Shown here one piece after another: positions 17,701 to 24,694 of a stretch of DNA of 33,718 nucleotides. Position numbers and translations under genes: made by a program. Each line of letters opens with the position of its first letter. Position 1 is the first letter of the stretch. The stretch spans positions 1 through 33,718 of the forward strand of contig CAYGTI010000028.1 of NCBI GenBank assembly GCA_964352785.1, given 5' to 3'. The notes below the pieces were generated by a model that was not told the DNA's origin, ran no database searches, and saw nothing but the letters and a program-made list of their open reading frames with translations. This DNA comes from JACOMS01 sp964352785 (GTDB lineage: Bacteria > Pseudomonadota > Alphaproteobacteria > Caulobacterales > Maricaulaceae).

Positions 17701-18119
17701 CCAATATGCAGCAAACCTTTCGAGGTCATTTAGCTGTCTTGATTAATGAAGGTACCTATTCTGACGGCGAAACTTTTGCGGCGGGCATCAGGGCTCTTGA
17801 TTTGGGCCCGCTGATTGGCACGCGCACCGCAGGGGCCGGCATTTGGCTTTCTGATCGCAATAGGTTGGTTGACGGCGGACAGGCCCGCGTGGCGGAGTTC
17901 GGGCAGCTCGGTCTTGATGGCCGCTGGCTGATCGAAGGGTTGGGCGTCTCGCCGGATATTGCGGTCACGAACCTGCCGCAAGCGCGTCACAGCGGTATTG
18001 ATCAGCAGCTTGATACATCGATTTCTTATCTGAAAGATAAAATGATCGCCGAGCCAATACCGCCTTTGCGCCGATTGCCATATCCGCCTTTGGGGCAAAC
18101 AGGCCGGGACGTCGACTAA
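14793..18119 (+). CDS. Tricorn-like S41 family peptidase with propeller and PDZ domains
   Basis: This 1108-aa exported protein (signal peptide, cut after about TAAAK at 22-26) matches the tricorn protease architecture. It has an N-terminal TolB/WD40-like propeller region with repeated SISPNGQWIAFAA-type blades (about 40-650), a PDZ domain (about 785-880) and a C-terminal S41 peptidase domain. Aligned with Thermoplasma tricorn, nucleophile Ser965 corresponds to Ser990 (in GTYSDGETF), Glu1023 to Glu1048 (in LIEGLGVSPDI) and His746 to His767 (in GILHSQ). Tricorn Ser745 is Leu766 here. A highly acidic, low-complexity insert (about 547-585, rich in D, E and K) separates blades of the propeller. 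It likely degrades peptides in the periplasm. It is a single gene. Confidence 0.93.
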   Translation: MHMRSLLAVSAAAIFAASTWGTAAAKTAGYYQMPVMNDQHLVFASEGDLWRAPANGGDAVRLTTHTQSERSPSISPNGQWIAFAANYDGPTEIYIMPMAGGAPKRITHEGGSVAARGWLDDNRVLYRSSNIPGTIPRVLRTVDVKSLAVTDIPLADADQAALMPDKRTLIFTRHGLNLFSDNAVQYRGGRMAQIWRYNLNSQREAVRLAADFGAPMRHPMVWQDRIYFISDKSGTDNIWSMDQNGSGLTQHSQSTQWQIRTPSLHGGKIAYQSGADLFSFDLSTNLAAPISVALTSDRDRERVRWLKKPLDYLSDARMSPSGKSVTMTARGKFVTGFTGERRRVDYKLPDGARARSAVMSADGEAVYVLIDNDLAGGIWTFPADGRGEGKAVKSGLESYVWDIFASPTDAALIYSDKRGRLFHLDVSTGAATLMDSAASSSDFNYGDITWSKDGRYAAYAFYDARDLPQIAVYDTKTHTKTVMTSSKYESFAPAFSADSAWLYFLSNRNFSASRGSPWGDRNMGPEFEARSQIYALQLDPEAAFPFEPDDELTAQDDKDASKDEDKTEDKDDKSEDVSDVSLDLEGAPSRLWQVPVPPGDYTGLAATAKHLFIMEGGYNGFVGTNDDSPSLKRLAISDDNPKVTDYAGDVQRFSLSADHKTLFVQTGEDSRAKFLLLGAGGDMPGDASDKMVRVSDWRLDVDPKNEWRQMALDAWRLHRDFAYDENLRGVNWDAVRSRFVPLASRLGHRAELNDLLAQMSAELGILHSQIRPGELPRDTESGAPAFFGATYKQVKDGLQITSIHNGEAERPETLGPLRRAGVDVREGDIIIAIDGRAIVTQADLTTALTQKEGQQVRLDFKRGRTDQNEIIVPTSRRGESMLLYNSWVQNNREAVAKASGGKIGYLHLRAMGSSDIASFARDYYEHADKDAMIIDVRGNRGGSIDSWILGTLLRRVWAHWPGANGGPSIPNMQQTFRGHLAVLINEGTYSDGETFAAGIRALDLGPLIGTRTAGAGIWLSDRNRLVDGGQARVAEFGQLGLDGRWLIEGLGVSPDIAVTNLPQARHSGIDQQLDTSISYLKDKMIAEPIPPLRRLPYPPLGQTGRDVD

Positions 18120-18147
18120 GCTGTATGTATCGGAGCGGCATTTCGGC

Positions 18148-19002
18148 TTAGCTCGGTATATCGTACCAGTCTTTTATAACGGCCCAGCCATCTTCGGCGG
18201 TTTCGACAAATTTAAACAAGTCGAGATCGCCGCGTGATATGGTGCCGCCGTCTGCAAGCGCGTCAAAATTAATCACGCTGCGCCAAAATTTTTCACCAAA
18301 AAGAATAATTGGCATCCGCTCCACACGCCCGGTTTGGATGAGTGTCAGGACTTCGAAAAACTCATCAAAAGTCCCGAAACCTCCGGGGAACACGGCAACC
18401 GCTTTGGCGCGAAGCAAGAAGTGCATTTTGCGGATGGCGAAATAGTGAAACTGAAAACTAAGAGCAGGCGTGACATAGGGATTGGGTAGAGATTCGAAGG
18501 GCAGCACAATATTCAGCGCAATAGACGGCGCGCCCACATCATCTGCGCCTCTGTTTGCGGCTTCCATAATACCGGGCCCGCCGCCTGAGACAATCACCCA
18601 CTCTTTGCCGTCCGCTGCGAGGCAGGCTTGGGACACGGTACGGGAAAAGTCTCGGGTTAGCTCATAAAATTTGGACTTTTCGCGCAGGGCCTCCTCAGCT
18701 TCGCCGCCCAGATCGCGCACGCTTTTCGTGCCGGGCTCGGGTATACGGGCCGAACCAAAAACGATCACGGTCGAGTCGATACCGGCTTCATCGAGTAGCA
18801 TTTGCGGCTTGAGGAGTTCAAGCTGGAGGCGTAAAGGCCGCAGCTCTTCGCGGGTCAGAAAATCTTGGTCTGCGAACGCCAAACGGTAGGCCGGGTGCTC
18901 GGTTTGCGGCGTTTTCGCCACATGCTGCATGGCTTCTAGGTCTTCGCTTGATGTGCGGAATTTTGCGCCGGTGCGGCGCTCGTTTTTCATATCATCGGTC
19001 AT
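18148..19002 (-). CDS. LOG family protein (cytokinin-riboside phosphoribohydrolase-like)
   Basis: The family was once misnamed lysine decarboxylase. The 284-aa product has the nucleotide-binding SGGGPGIMEAANRGA (139-153), RKMHFLLRA (191-199) with the conserved Arg191, and the hallmark PGGFGTFDE (206-214) with catalytic Glu214. Characterised members remove the base from nucleoside 5'-monophosphates; whether this one makes free cytokinin-like bases or recycles AMP or pyrimidine nucleotides is unknown. An N-terminal extension of about 75 residues is charged and lacks a known domain. It follows argF by 25 bases on the same strand and is probably cotranscribed. Confidence 0.92.
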   Translation of the reverse strand: MTDDMKNERRTGAKFRTSSEDLEAMQHVAKTPQTEHPAYRLAFADQDFLTREELRPLRLQLELLKPQMLLDEAGIDSTVIVFGSARIPEPGTKSVRDLGGEAEEALREKSKFYELTRDFSRTVSQACLAADGKEWVIVSGGGPGIMEAANRGADDVGAPSIALNIVLPFESLPNPYVTPALSFQFHYFAIRKMHFLLRAKAVAVFPGGFGTFDEFFEVLTLIQTGRVERMPIILFGEKFWRSVINFDALADGGTISRGDLDLFKFVETAEDGWAVIKDWYDIPS

Positions 19003-19027
19003 GCTTTATCCTTGGATGTTAATCTGG

Positions 19028-19957
19028 CTAGGTCGCCATGCACCATGCGAGAATGGCTTTTTGGGCGTGAAGCCTGTTTTCAGCTTCGTCAAACACGCGT
19101 GATTGCAGGCCGTCAATCACAGAGGCGCTAACTTCTTCGCCGCGGTGCGCGGGCAGACAATGCAAAAATATAGCGCCTGTGTTGGCCCGGTTCATCAGTG
19201 CGTCATTGACTTGATAGGCCGCAAGATCGCTCATGCGTTGATCCGCATCTGTGTCGCCCATGGAGACCCATGTATCGGCAATCACAACATCTGAATCTTC
19301 ACATGCCTTAAGCGGATCAGTGATGGTCTCAATGTTCGCGCCGCATTGCCGCGCCGCCTCGACGGTTTGGCCGGAAACTGTGTACCCCTCAGGGCATGAC
19401 AAGCGAAGACGGTAGCCAAATTTAGCCGCGGCGTTGACGAAACTAACGGCCACATTGTTGCCGTCGCCCACCCAAGTCAGGGTCATATCCGATAAATCGC
19501 CGCCAGCTTCTTCGAGGGTTTGCAAGTCGGCCATGATCTGGCACGGATGGTTATAATCGGTCAGGCCGTTAATCACAGGCACAGAGGCGTTACGCGCCAA
19601 ATCCACCAGCGTGTCATGGGCATTGGCCCGCAGCATGATACCGTCAACAAAGCGTGAGAGCACTTTGGCCGTATCTTCAATGGTTTCACCGCGTCCAATC
19701 TGCATATCGGCGGACGTTGCTGTGATCGAGGTGCCGCCGAGTTGGCGCATCGCCATATCAAATGAAAACCGTGTCCGGGTGGAGCTTTTTTCAAAAATCA
19801 TCGCCAATGTGTGCCCCGTAAAAGGCGCATCATCATCGGCTTGCCCGTTGGGGCGTCCGCCGCGCGCAGCTTTACGTCGGTGCGCGTTATCGAGAATTAG
19901 TCTTAGCTCAGGGGCTGGAATATCCGCGAGGGAGAGAAAATGTTTTGGCCCGGTCAT
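19028..19957 (-). CDS. argF: Ornithine carbamoyltransferase
   Basis: It forms citrulline from ornithine and carbamoyl phosphate in arginine biosynthesis. The 309-aa product has SSTRTR (58-63, carbamoyl phosphate site), HPCQ (137-140), DTWVSMG (228-234, the ornithine-binding SMG loop) and HCLPAHRGEE (266-275). These separate it from aspartate carbamoyltransferase. The argD neighbour often found in alphaproteobacteria is not upstream; the gene before it on this strand, 72 bases away, is an unrelated outer-membrane-like protein. A small acidic insertion (about 33-46, GGRPNGQADDDAPF) lies before the core. Confidence 0.97.
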   Translation of the reverse strand: MTGPKHFLSLADIPAPELRLILDNAHRRKAARGGRPNGQADDDAPFTGHTLAMIFEKSSTRTRFSFDMAMRQLGGTSITATSADMQIGRGETIEDTAKVLSRFVDGIMLRANAHDTLVDLARNASVPVINGLTDYNHPCQIMADLQTLEEAGGDLSDMTLTWVGDGNNVAVSFVNAAAKFGYRLRLSCPEGYTVSGQTVEAARQCGANIETITDPLKACEDSDVVIADTWVSMGDTDADQRMSDLAAYQVNDALMNRANTGAIFLHCLPAHRGEEVSASVIDGLQSRVFDEAENRLHAQKAILAWCMAT

Positions 19958-20029
19958 ATGTTATCCATAGCTCAAAGAGGTGAGTGTAATGTGGCGGTTG
20001 GGCAATGGCTACAGCTTTTTTAACAGACT

Positions 20030-20758
20030 TTATAACTTACGCGTGATCCAAAGACGTAATTCTGTGTCTGGTGCCGCATCGGAAAACCCGAAGAGCGTCC
20101 CGGCCAAGACAGAGAATTTATCGTTCACCGGAAGTGATATAAAGGGACCGATTGTATGTCTCTGGTCATTGAAATTGCCGAGGCTATTCGTGTTGCCATA
20201 ATTATTAAACATATCGACGCCCAGCGTCATGCCTTGATCAAGTTTCTTGGAGAGACGTCCACGGGTTTGTAGATTTATGCCGTCGGCGGCGTTATCGCCA
20301 ATTTGCACGGTTGGATAGAGTATAGCGCGCGCGCTCCAGCCACTTTCAAAATTAAATAAATTCGTCCACTTCAGACCGAATTGTTCCGCGCGGTCGCCGT
20401 CGCGGATACGAGCTTCAAACCGAAACCCGGACCGGTGCTTGTCGTCATCATCTGTCAACTCCCACAGCAGTTCGGCTTGTATGTAGTCCAGATTTAAATC
20501 CCACAAATCCGTCCCGCGTGCCTGCGCGATCATCCGCCAGCGGAGATCTCCGTTTATGGACTGTTGATAATGCACACGCTGGGCATAGGCTGCATCGCCT
20601 GACGACGTTTCTGGGTCTATACCGACGCGGTATTGCAGCGATTTATCACCTTCTTTGACAACTGGCGAGGATACGCCGCTGGTGTTTTGCGCAAAAGCGG
20701 TCGATGCGCAACTCATGCAGATAGCAATCATCAAAAGGGATATAAATCGTGTGAACAT
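20030..20758 (-). CDS. Putative outer-membrane beta-barrel protein, unknown function
   Basis: No named family recognised. The 242-aa product has a signal peptide (MFTRFISLLMIAICMSC, cut near AFAQ at 21-24). The mature part is made of alternating strands with many aromatic and charged residues (LRWRMIAQARG, FRFEARIRDGDR, TRGRLSKKLDQGMTLGVDMF), as in small outer-membrane barrels. It ends LRLWITRKL rather than with the common terminal Phe. Residues GFSDAAPDTELRLW at the end resemble the last two strands of a barrel. It lies 89 bases downstream of the delta-carbonic anhydrase, but a terminator between them suggests mainly separate transcription. Confidence 0.8.
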   Translation of the reverse strand: MFTRFISLLMIAICMSCASTAFAQNTSGVSSPVVKEGDKSLQYRVGIDPETSSGDAAYAQRVHYQQSINGDLRWRMIAQARGTDLWDLNLDYIQAELLWELTDDDDKHRSGFRFEARIRDGDRAEQFGLKWTNLFNFESGWSARAILYPTVQIGDNAADGINLQTRGRLSKKLDQGMTLGVDMFNNYGNTNSLGNFNDQRHTIGPFISLPVNDKFSVLAGTLFGFSDAAPDTELRLWITRKL

Positions 20759-20796
20759 ATGAAGCTCGTGGAAGAGGGTTTATAGGTGGTAAAACG

Positions 20797-20825
20797 CAAA
20801 AAGCTCCGCATCGAAATGCGGAGCT
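20797..20825 (-). terminator. Intrinsic terminator after delta-carbonic anhydrase gene
   Basis: A perfect 10-bp stem (AGCTCCGCAT, 20802-20811, with ATGCGGAGCT, 20816-20825) around a CGAA loop (plus-strand reading) is followed on the minus strand by a T tract (20797-20802). It is 22 bases past the carbonic anhydrase stop. Confidence 0.9.
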
Positions 20826-20847
20826 AAAGTTTAATTTCGGTGTCTGT

Positions 20848-21678
20848 CTATTTAATAGGCGACAGAAGCTCCGGTGCTGTCACAAGCTGGCGAACCCCGT
20901 GTGATTTTGTTTCGTTAAACACATTGCCTTCTGAGGCCCAGCGGTGGAGCGAGCTGATATCGACGCGCGCACAATTGGGGCGAACGCTCCATGTCACGTT
21001 CAGAGGTGAACATGTGGACTGGTCATAGCTTGGCCCTGTTGTTGAGCCGCGAAAGACAACCGGATCGCCTGTGTTGGACGGGATCATTTTGGCTTGGTGC
21101 ATACCGTTCACCATGTTGCCATCATAGGCTAGGTCCGTAAAATCAAGCGCATTGTCCGGATCGTTAACTACCAAAAAGACTTGCGCTTCGACGCGCAACA
21201 ATGGGTCTGTACATGTATCAGATAAACACGATCCAAGACCTTCACCGGGGGTGATGTCGCAAGATGTATGTACCCAGTGAACTTCGATGGTGTCGCCGGG
21301 CTTGACGCCTTTGTAGGCTCCCATGCCGTCCATCGGATCCATGAGTTCTTCGGCGGTTAAGTTGGCGGCGTCGTTACAAGCATAACCGCCGCTATCTGTG
21401 TTATTCACAAAAACACTAAAGCCCGGGCCTTTGTGCTCGGCGTTCGTGTGGGTGTGGATATTACATAGGTTCATTTCCGTTGCGGCGGGCGCCATTGTGA
21501 AATTGATTGGGTTAGTTCCGGACAGGCTTGAGATGTCGCGCGGTGTTTGAGGGCCAAACGTCGTGCAAAGGTCAGCTTTTTCCATCTTAGGGTCTTTGGA
21601 TGCAGTTTTGGCGTCATAAGTTGTACAGGCCGCGAGAAGAGCTGTTGTCGCTGCTGCTGTGATGAGGAGCTTACGCAT
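20848..21678 (-). CDS. Delta-class carbonic anhydrase, lipoprotein
   Basis: It should interconvert CO2 and bicarbonate outside the cytoplasm. The 276-aa product begins with a lipoprotein signal (MRKLLITAAATTALLAAC, lipid-attached Cys18). The core motif NLCNIHTHTNAEHKGPGFS (70-88) and HWVHTSC (134-140) are the histidine-rich zinc-site regions of the delta class. Candidate ligands are His75, His77 and His134. The C-terminal RPNCARVDISSLHRW and GNVFNETKSHGVRQLV are also family hallmarks. Several cysteine pairs (38/72, 140/151, 156/223) suggest disulfides, consistent with export. An AAAGGA ribosome site precedes ATG 21678. It is a single-gene unit with its own terminator. Confidence 0.9.
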   Translation of the reverse strand: MRKLLITAAATTALLAACTTYDAKTASKDPKMEKADLCTTFGPQTPRDISSLSGTNPINFTMAPAATEMNLCNIHTHTNAEHKGPGFSVFVNNTDSGGYACNDAANLTAEELMDPMDGMGAYKGVKPGDTIEVHWVHTSCDITPGEGLGSCLSDTCTDPLLRVEAQVFLVVNDPDNALDFTDLAYDGNMVNGMHQAKMIPSNTGDPVVFRGSTTGPSYDQSTCSPLNVTWSVRPNCARVDISSLHRWASEGNVFNETKSHGVRQLVTAPELLSPIK

Positions 21679-21742
21679 TATAATATCCTTTCTGGGAGAT
21701 ATCTCTGTATTTTTGTTTCACAGTTCATTGTTGAGTTTAAAG

Positions 21743-21807
21743 GGCCGCCCCTACATCGATTTAGGTTAGCTATTCGATATAGGGACGGCCAAATCCCCAA
21801 GGGGATT
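21743..21807. other. Nested inverted repeats in the leader region of the carbonic anhydrase gene
   Basis: An 11-base inverted repeat with one mismatch (21743-21753 GGCCGCCCCTA with 21780-21790 TAGGGACGGCC) encloses a second one (ATCGAT near 21755-21760 with ATTCGAT near 21772-21778), so one long hairpin with a loop TTAGGTTAGCT can form. A separate perfect hairpin AATCCCC/GGGGATT follows at 21792-21807. They lie 65-130 bases upstream of the carbonic anhydrase start. They could be a leader RNA structure, the stem of a small RNA or a remnant of a small mobile repeat. No known riboswitch was recognised. Confidence 0.6.
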
Positions 21808-21822
21808 GGGGCGTGTTCCCGC

Positions 21823-21868
21823 AAAAAAAATCACGAAATCTACTTGGAAGGCTAGATTCAAGCGTGAT
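21823..21868 (-). terminator. Terminator-like hairpin with T tract (minus strand)
   Basis: On the minus strand ATCACG (21863-21868) and AATCTA (21853-21858) pair with TAGATT (21837-21842) and CGTGAT (21830-21835), followed by eight T (21823-21830). It lies 29 bases after the small ORF stop and about 145 bases upstream of the carbonic anhydrase, so it would end a short transcript from the gap or attenuate read-through. Confidence 0.6.
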
Positions 21869-21896
21869 GAGTTTGGGGGAATCAAAAAAAGCCTTT

Positions 21897-21968
21897 TTAT
21901 TCTCGTTTTCTACCCATGATTTTGGCATGGGCATTTAGGTCTGGTAAATTGTCTGTGTAAGTAAGCAT
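21897..21968 (-). CDS. Possible 23-codon small ORF
   Basis: ATG 21968 opens a 23-codon frame (starts MLTYTDNLPDLNAHAKIM, ends GRKRE) with a good ribosome site (GAGAGGG, seven to eight bases upstream) on the minus strand. It is followed by an A/T-rich run and then a terminator-like hairpin (21823-21868). Upstream is an AT-rich region with promoter-like TATAAT repeats (22023-22047). The product would be small, with a basic tail and no membrane segment. I do not recognise it. The layout promoter-like region, SD, ORF, terminator is what a small-protein gene would show, but a frame this short can arise by chance. Confidence 0.35.
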   Translation of the reverse strand: MLTYTDNLPDLNAHAKIMGRKRE

Positions 21969-22022
21969 AGCTAACCCTCTCTGCTTTACGTGCTTCTTGA
22001 TTAGGGTAAAGTTGGTGATAGG

Positions 22023-22047
22023 TATAATATTAAAAATATATAATATT
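22023..22047. promoter_or_regulatory. AT-rich direct repeat, possible promoter region
   Basis: TATAATATT occurs twice with a 16-base period (22023-22031 and 22039-22047) in an otherwise A/T-only stretch. On either strand it can supply a -10 like hexamer. It lies 55-80 bases upstream of the small ORF (minus strand) in the gap after the oxidoreductase gene. No matching -35 element was fixed. Confidence 0.3.
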
Positions 22048-22138
22048 TATAGCCTGAGATTATGCAAAATTTGTGTGGGCACCACTATCGATTTTGTCTT
22101 AAATTCTGATTACGGCCCAGGCTGAAATCCAGCAAGGC

Positions 22139-23728
22139 TTAACGCCAGAGTTTGTCTTTCAAAATGGCATGGGCAGCATTGTGCCCGGGCGCGCCGGTGA
22201 CCCCGCCGCCCGGATGGGTGCCTGATCCACACATATAAAGGCCTTTAATAGGGCTTCGGTAGCTACCATGGCCTAATATGGGGCGGGCAGAAAAGAGTTG
22301 ATCCAGGCTCATCCGGCCATGGAAAATATCCCCGCCCACAAGTCCGAAACGGCGCTCAAGATCAAGCGGGGAAAAAACTTGACGCCCGACAATCGACGAT
22401 GTGAACCCCGGTGCATAACGCTCTACTGTTTCAATGATATGATCGGCGGCTATGTCTCTCTCTTGGTCCCACTTGCGCCCGTCTGGAAGGTCATAGGCAA
22501 ATTGTTGACAGAACAAGCTGGCCACATGCTGCCCTTTAGGGGCGAGCGTGTGATCAAGCGTGGAGGGCACTAACATCTCTATAATTGGGGCGTCTGACCA
22601 CCCTTTAGCTTTTGCCGAGAGCCAGGCTGCGTCCATATAGTCCAAACTCGGTGCGATCACGATACCCGACGTTAAGTAGTCATTATTTTCGGGAGTCTGG
22701 CTCGGGGCATGGATAAATTTCGGAAGCTTATCCAACGCCACATTCATTCGAAACGTCCCTGAGTGGGATTGGTAGCGGGCAATACGGCTTATGAAATCGG
22801 GTTCTAATACATGCTGATCTATTAATTGCTCATAGAGCACTTTGGGATGAACGCAGGCCGCGATGGTTTTTGCGTGCAAGGTCTCGCCTCCGGCCCGGAC
22901 GCCCGAGGCTCTGTTATTCTTGGTTAGAATGTCTTCTACAGGGCAAGACGTGCGAACCGTAACGCCTGCGGCTTCGCAGGCCCGCCGCATTGCTTGCGTG
23001 ATCGCGCCCATGCCGCCAATGGCGTGCCCCCACGCACCCTTGACGCCCGCTGCTTCGCCGAAGACATGATGCAACAACACATAGGCGGAACCGGGTTCAT
23101 ACGGCGACGCAAAGTGACCCACGACAGCGTCAAATCCGAATAAGGCTCTGACGGCATCATTTTCGAAATAGTGGCCCAGAATTTCCCCCGCGCTTTTTGT
23201 AAAAAAGTCGAGCAGGTTGCGTTGCTCCTCCAGCGATAAACGGCTCGCGCGGTGCCCGGCTTTCAGCAGCGATAAAACATCCGCCAATCCGCCGCCCGCA
23301 TTGGGCGGGGCGGTTAATAAAAAGGCGCGGAGCAAATCAACAATCGTATCCAGATCTGCCTCGTAGCGGTCATAATTCTCTGCGTCTTTGGCGCTAAACC
23401 GCGCAATTTCGCGGCGGGTCAGGCCACCCCGCCCGGCCAACATATAGCCGTCCTCAAGCGCGAGGTAATTATCCGTTTTACGCAAAACGACCTCGAGCCC
23501 GTGATCATACAGCTTCATGTCCTCTATCACTTTGGGCTGCAGCAACGAGACCGTGTAGGCTGCAACCGAGTTGCGAAATCCGGGATGGAACTCTTCGGTA
23601 AAGGCCGCGCCGCCAACCTCGTGATGGCGTTCCAAAACGCACACTTTCAGGCTCTTGCGGGCGAGGTAGTAAGCGCAGGTCAGGCCGTTATGCCCGCCGC
23701 CGATAATGATCGCATCGTAATGCGTCAT
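22139..23728 (-). CDS. FAD-dependent oxidoreductase, PYROXD2/phytoene-desaturase-like
   Basis: I start at ATG 23728, where AAAGGAC lies upstream and the Rossmann fold begins at once; the frame is open to 23818 but those 30 codons overlap the preceding gene and look non-coding. The 529-aa product has YDAIIIGGGHNGLTCAYYLA (4-23, FAD dinucleotide motif), then VCVLERHHEVGGAA, and near the end LYMCGSGTHPGGGVTGAPGH, the conserved C-terminal FAD-binding stretch of the family. Members resemble carotenoid desaturases and human PYROXD2, whose substrates are largely unknown. No carotenoid genes are nearby. It is 10 bases behind a lipoprotein hydrolase gene, so the two are cotranscribed. Confidence 0.92.
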   Translation of the reverse strand: MTHYDAIIIGGGHNGLTCAYYLARKSLKVCVLERHHEVGGAAFTEEFHPGFRNSVAAYTVSLLQPKVIEDMKLYDHGLEVVLRKTDNYLALEDGYMLAGRGGLTRREIARFSAKDAENYDRYEADLDTIVDLLRAFLLTAPPNAGGGLADVLSLLKAGHRASRLSLEEQRNLLDFFTKSAGEILGHYFENDAVRALFGFDAVVGHFASPYEPGSAYVLLHHVFGEAAGVKGAWGHAIGGMGAITQAMRRACEAAGVTVRTSCPVEDILTKNNRASGVRAGGETLHAKTIAACVHPKVLYEQLIDQHVLEPDFISRIARYQSHSGTFRMNVALDKLPKFIHAPSQTPENNDYLTSGIVIAPSLDYMDAAWLSAKAKGWSDAPIIEMLVPSTLDHTLAPKGQHVASLFCQQFAYDLPDGRKWDQERDIAADHIIETVERYAPGFTSSIVGRQVFSPLDLERRFGLVGGDIFHGRMSLDQLFSARPILGHGSYRSPIKGLYMCGSGTHPGGGVTGAPGHNAAHAILKDKLWR

Positions 23729-23738
23729 ATGCTGTCCT

Positions 23739-24599
23739 TTAGTGACAATAATTCCCTTTTTTGGGCACGCGCCGCATAAAGTCCAATATATCCGCTTTGA
23801 GCACGGAATTACCGTCAAAGTAGCGGGACAGAACTTTCACCGGGTCGGTGTGGTTCATTTTCGGATAGATTTTCACCTCGGCCTTGCCGCCGCGCGCGTT
23901 GATATCTTCGCCGAGTTTTTCGGAATTTTGCGGGTAGACGGTTTTATCTTTACCGCCATTCACTAAAAAAAGCGGCGGCGTTTTATTGCCCGTATTGCCG
24001 AGCGGTGCGTCCGTTCCCGTAAAGCGGTCTGGAAATACCGTGATCAGCGGTTCTTCTGTGAGCGGGATAATGCCTGTCGGCGCGGAAAGGCTTACGATTC
24101 CGGCAATACGCTCACATACATTGACATCTTCGGCCTTTAAATATTCCGGCACCATACCGGTCATTAAAACATTATAGGCACCTGCCGAATGGCCCATCAG
24201 GATAATCGCGCGGTCTTGATAACGCCCAGCTGCCCAAGCGGTAGCTTTGGCAGTATCCACAACTGGGTCGGGAAATGTAATACTGGGATAGAGTCGGTAA
24301 TTAGGTACAACAACCGTATAACCTTCGCCTGTAAACGTCTCGCCGATAAATTTATAAAGGCTTTTATCGCCGCTATCCCATCCGCCGCCGTGGACAAAGA
24401 CGATGACGGGCGCATTATCACGGGGAATTTTGGGTGTGTAAACATCTAGGGACTGGCGCGCATCATCGCCGTAATCGATATCAACGGCGCGGTCAAAATT
24501 ACCCGACGGCGTAATGACGTTGAGAATTTTAACCGGACTGCAAGCGGCCAGACTTATCAAAGTTGCGGTGAGGGAAAATAGTCGCGTTAAGTTTTTCAT
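23739..24599 (-). CDS. Lipoprotein alpha/beta hydrolase (esterase-like)
   Basis: I choose ATG 24599, which gives a clean lipoprotein signal (MKNLTRLFSLTATLISLAAC, Cys20); a GTG at 24614 in the same frame is the alternative. The 286-aa product has the oxyanion motif HGGGWDSG (70-77), the nucleophile elbow GHSAGAYN with Ser138, Asp218 in GKDKTVYP and His250 in MNHTDP, a complete catalytic triad of the carboxylesterase/BD-FAE-like group. It should hydrolyse an ester at the membrane outside the cytoplasm. The substrate is unknown. It forms an operon with the following oxidoreductase. Confidence 0.92.
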   Translation of the reverse strand: MKNLTRLFSLTATLISLAACSPVKILNVITPSGNFDRAVDIDYGDDARQSLDVYTPKIPRDNAPVIVFVHGGGWDSGDKSLYKFIGETFTGEGYTVVVPNYRLYPSITFPDPVVDTAKATAWAAGRYQDRAIILMGHSAGAYNVLMTGMVPEYLKAEDVNVCERIAGIVSLSAPTGIIPLTEEPLITVFPDRFTGTDAPLGNTGNKTPPLFLVNGGKDKTVYPQNSEKLGEDINARGGKAEVKIYPKMNHTDPVKVLSRYFDGNSVLKADILDFMRRVPKKGNYCH

Positions 24600-24694
24600 A
24601 AGCTCATTAATCACACCTTCTGGCTCAGGGCCATTAAATTTTAGCTTCAGGAGCCTAATAGTGTGATATTAAGTATGAAAAGTGAAAGAGAATT

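Noticed and set aside
22023..22047. Replication or partition iterons
   Set aside because: Only two copies of a 9-base AT-only word; no rep or par gene adjacent.
23729..23818. N-terminal extension of the FAD oxidoreductase
   Set aside because: These codons overlap the hydrolase end, lack a ribosome site and precede a complete N-terminal FAD motif that begins at ATG 23728.
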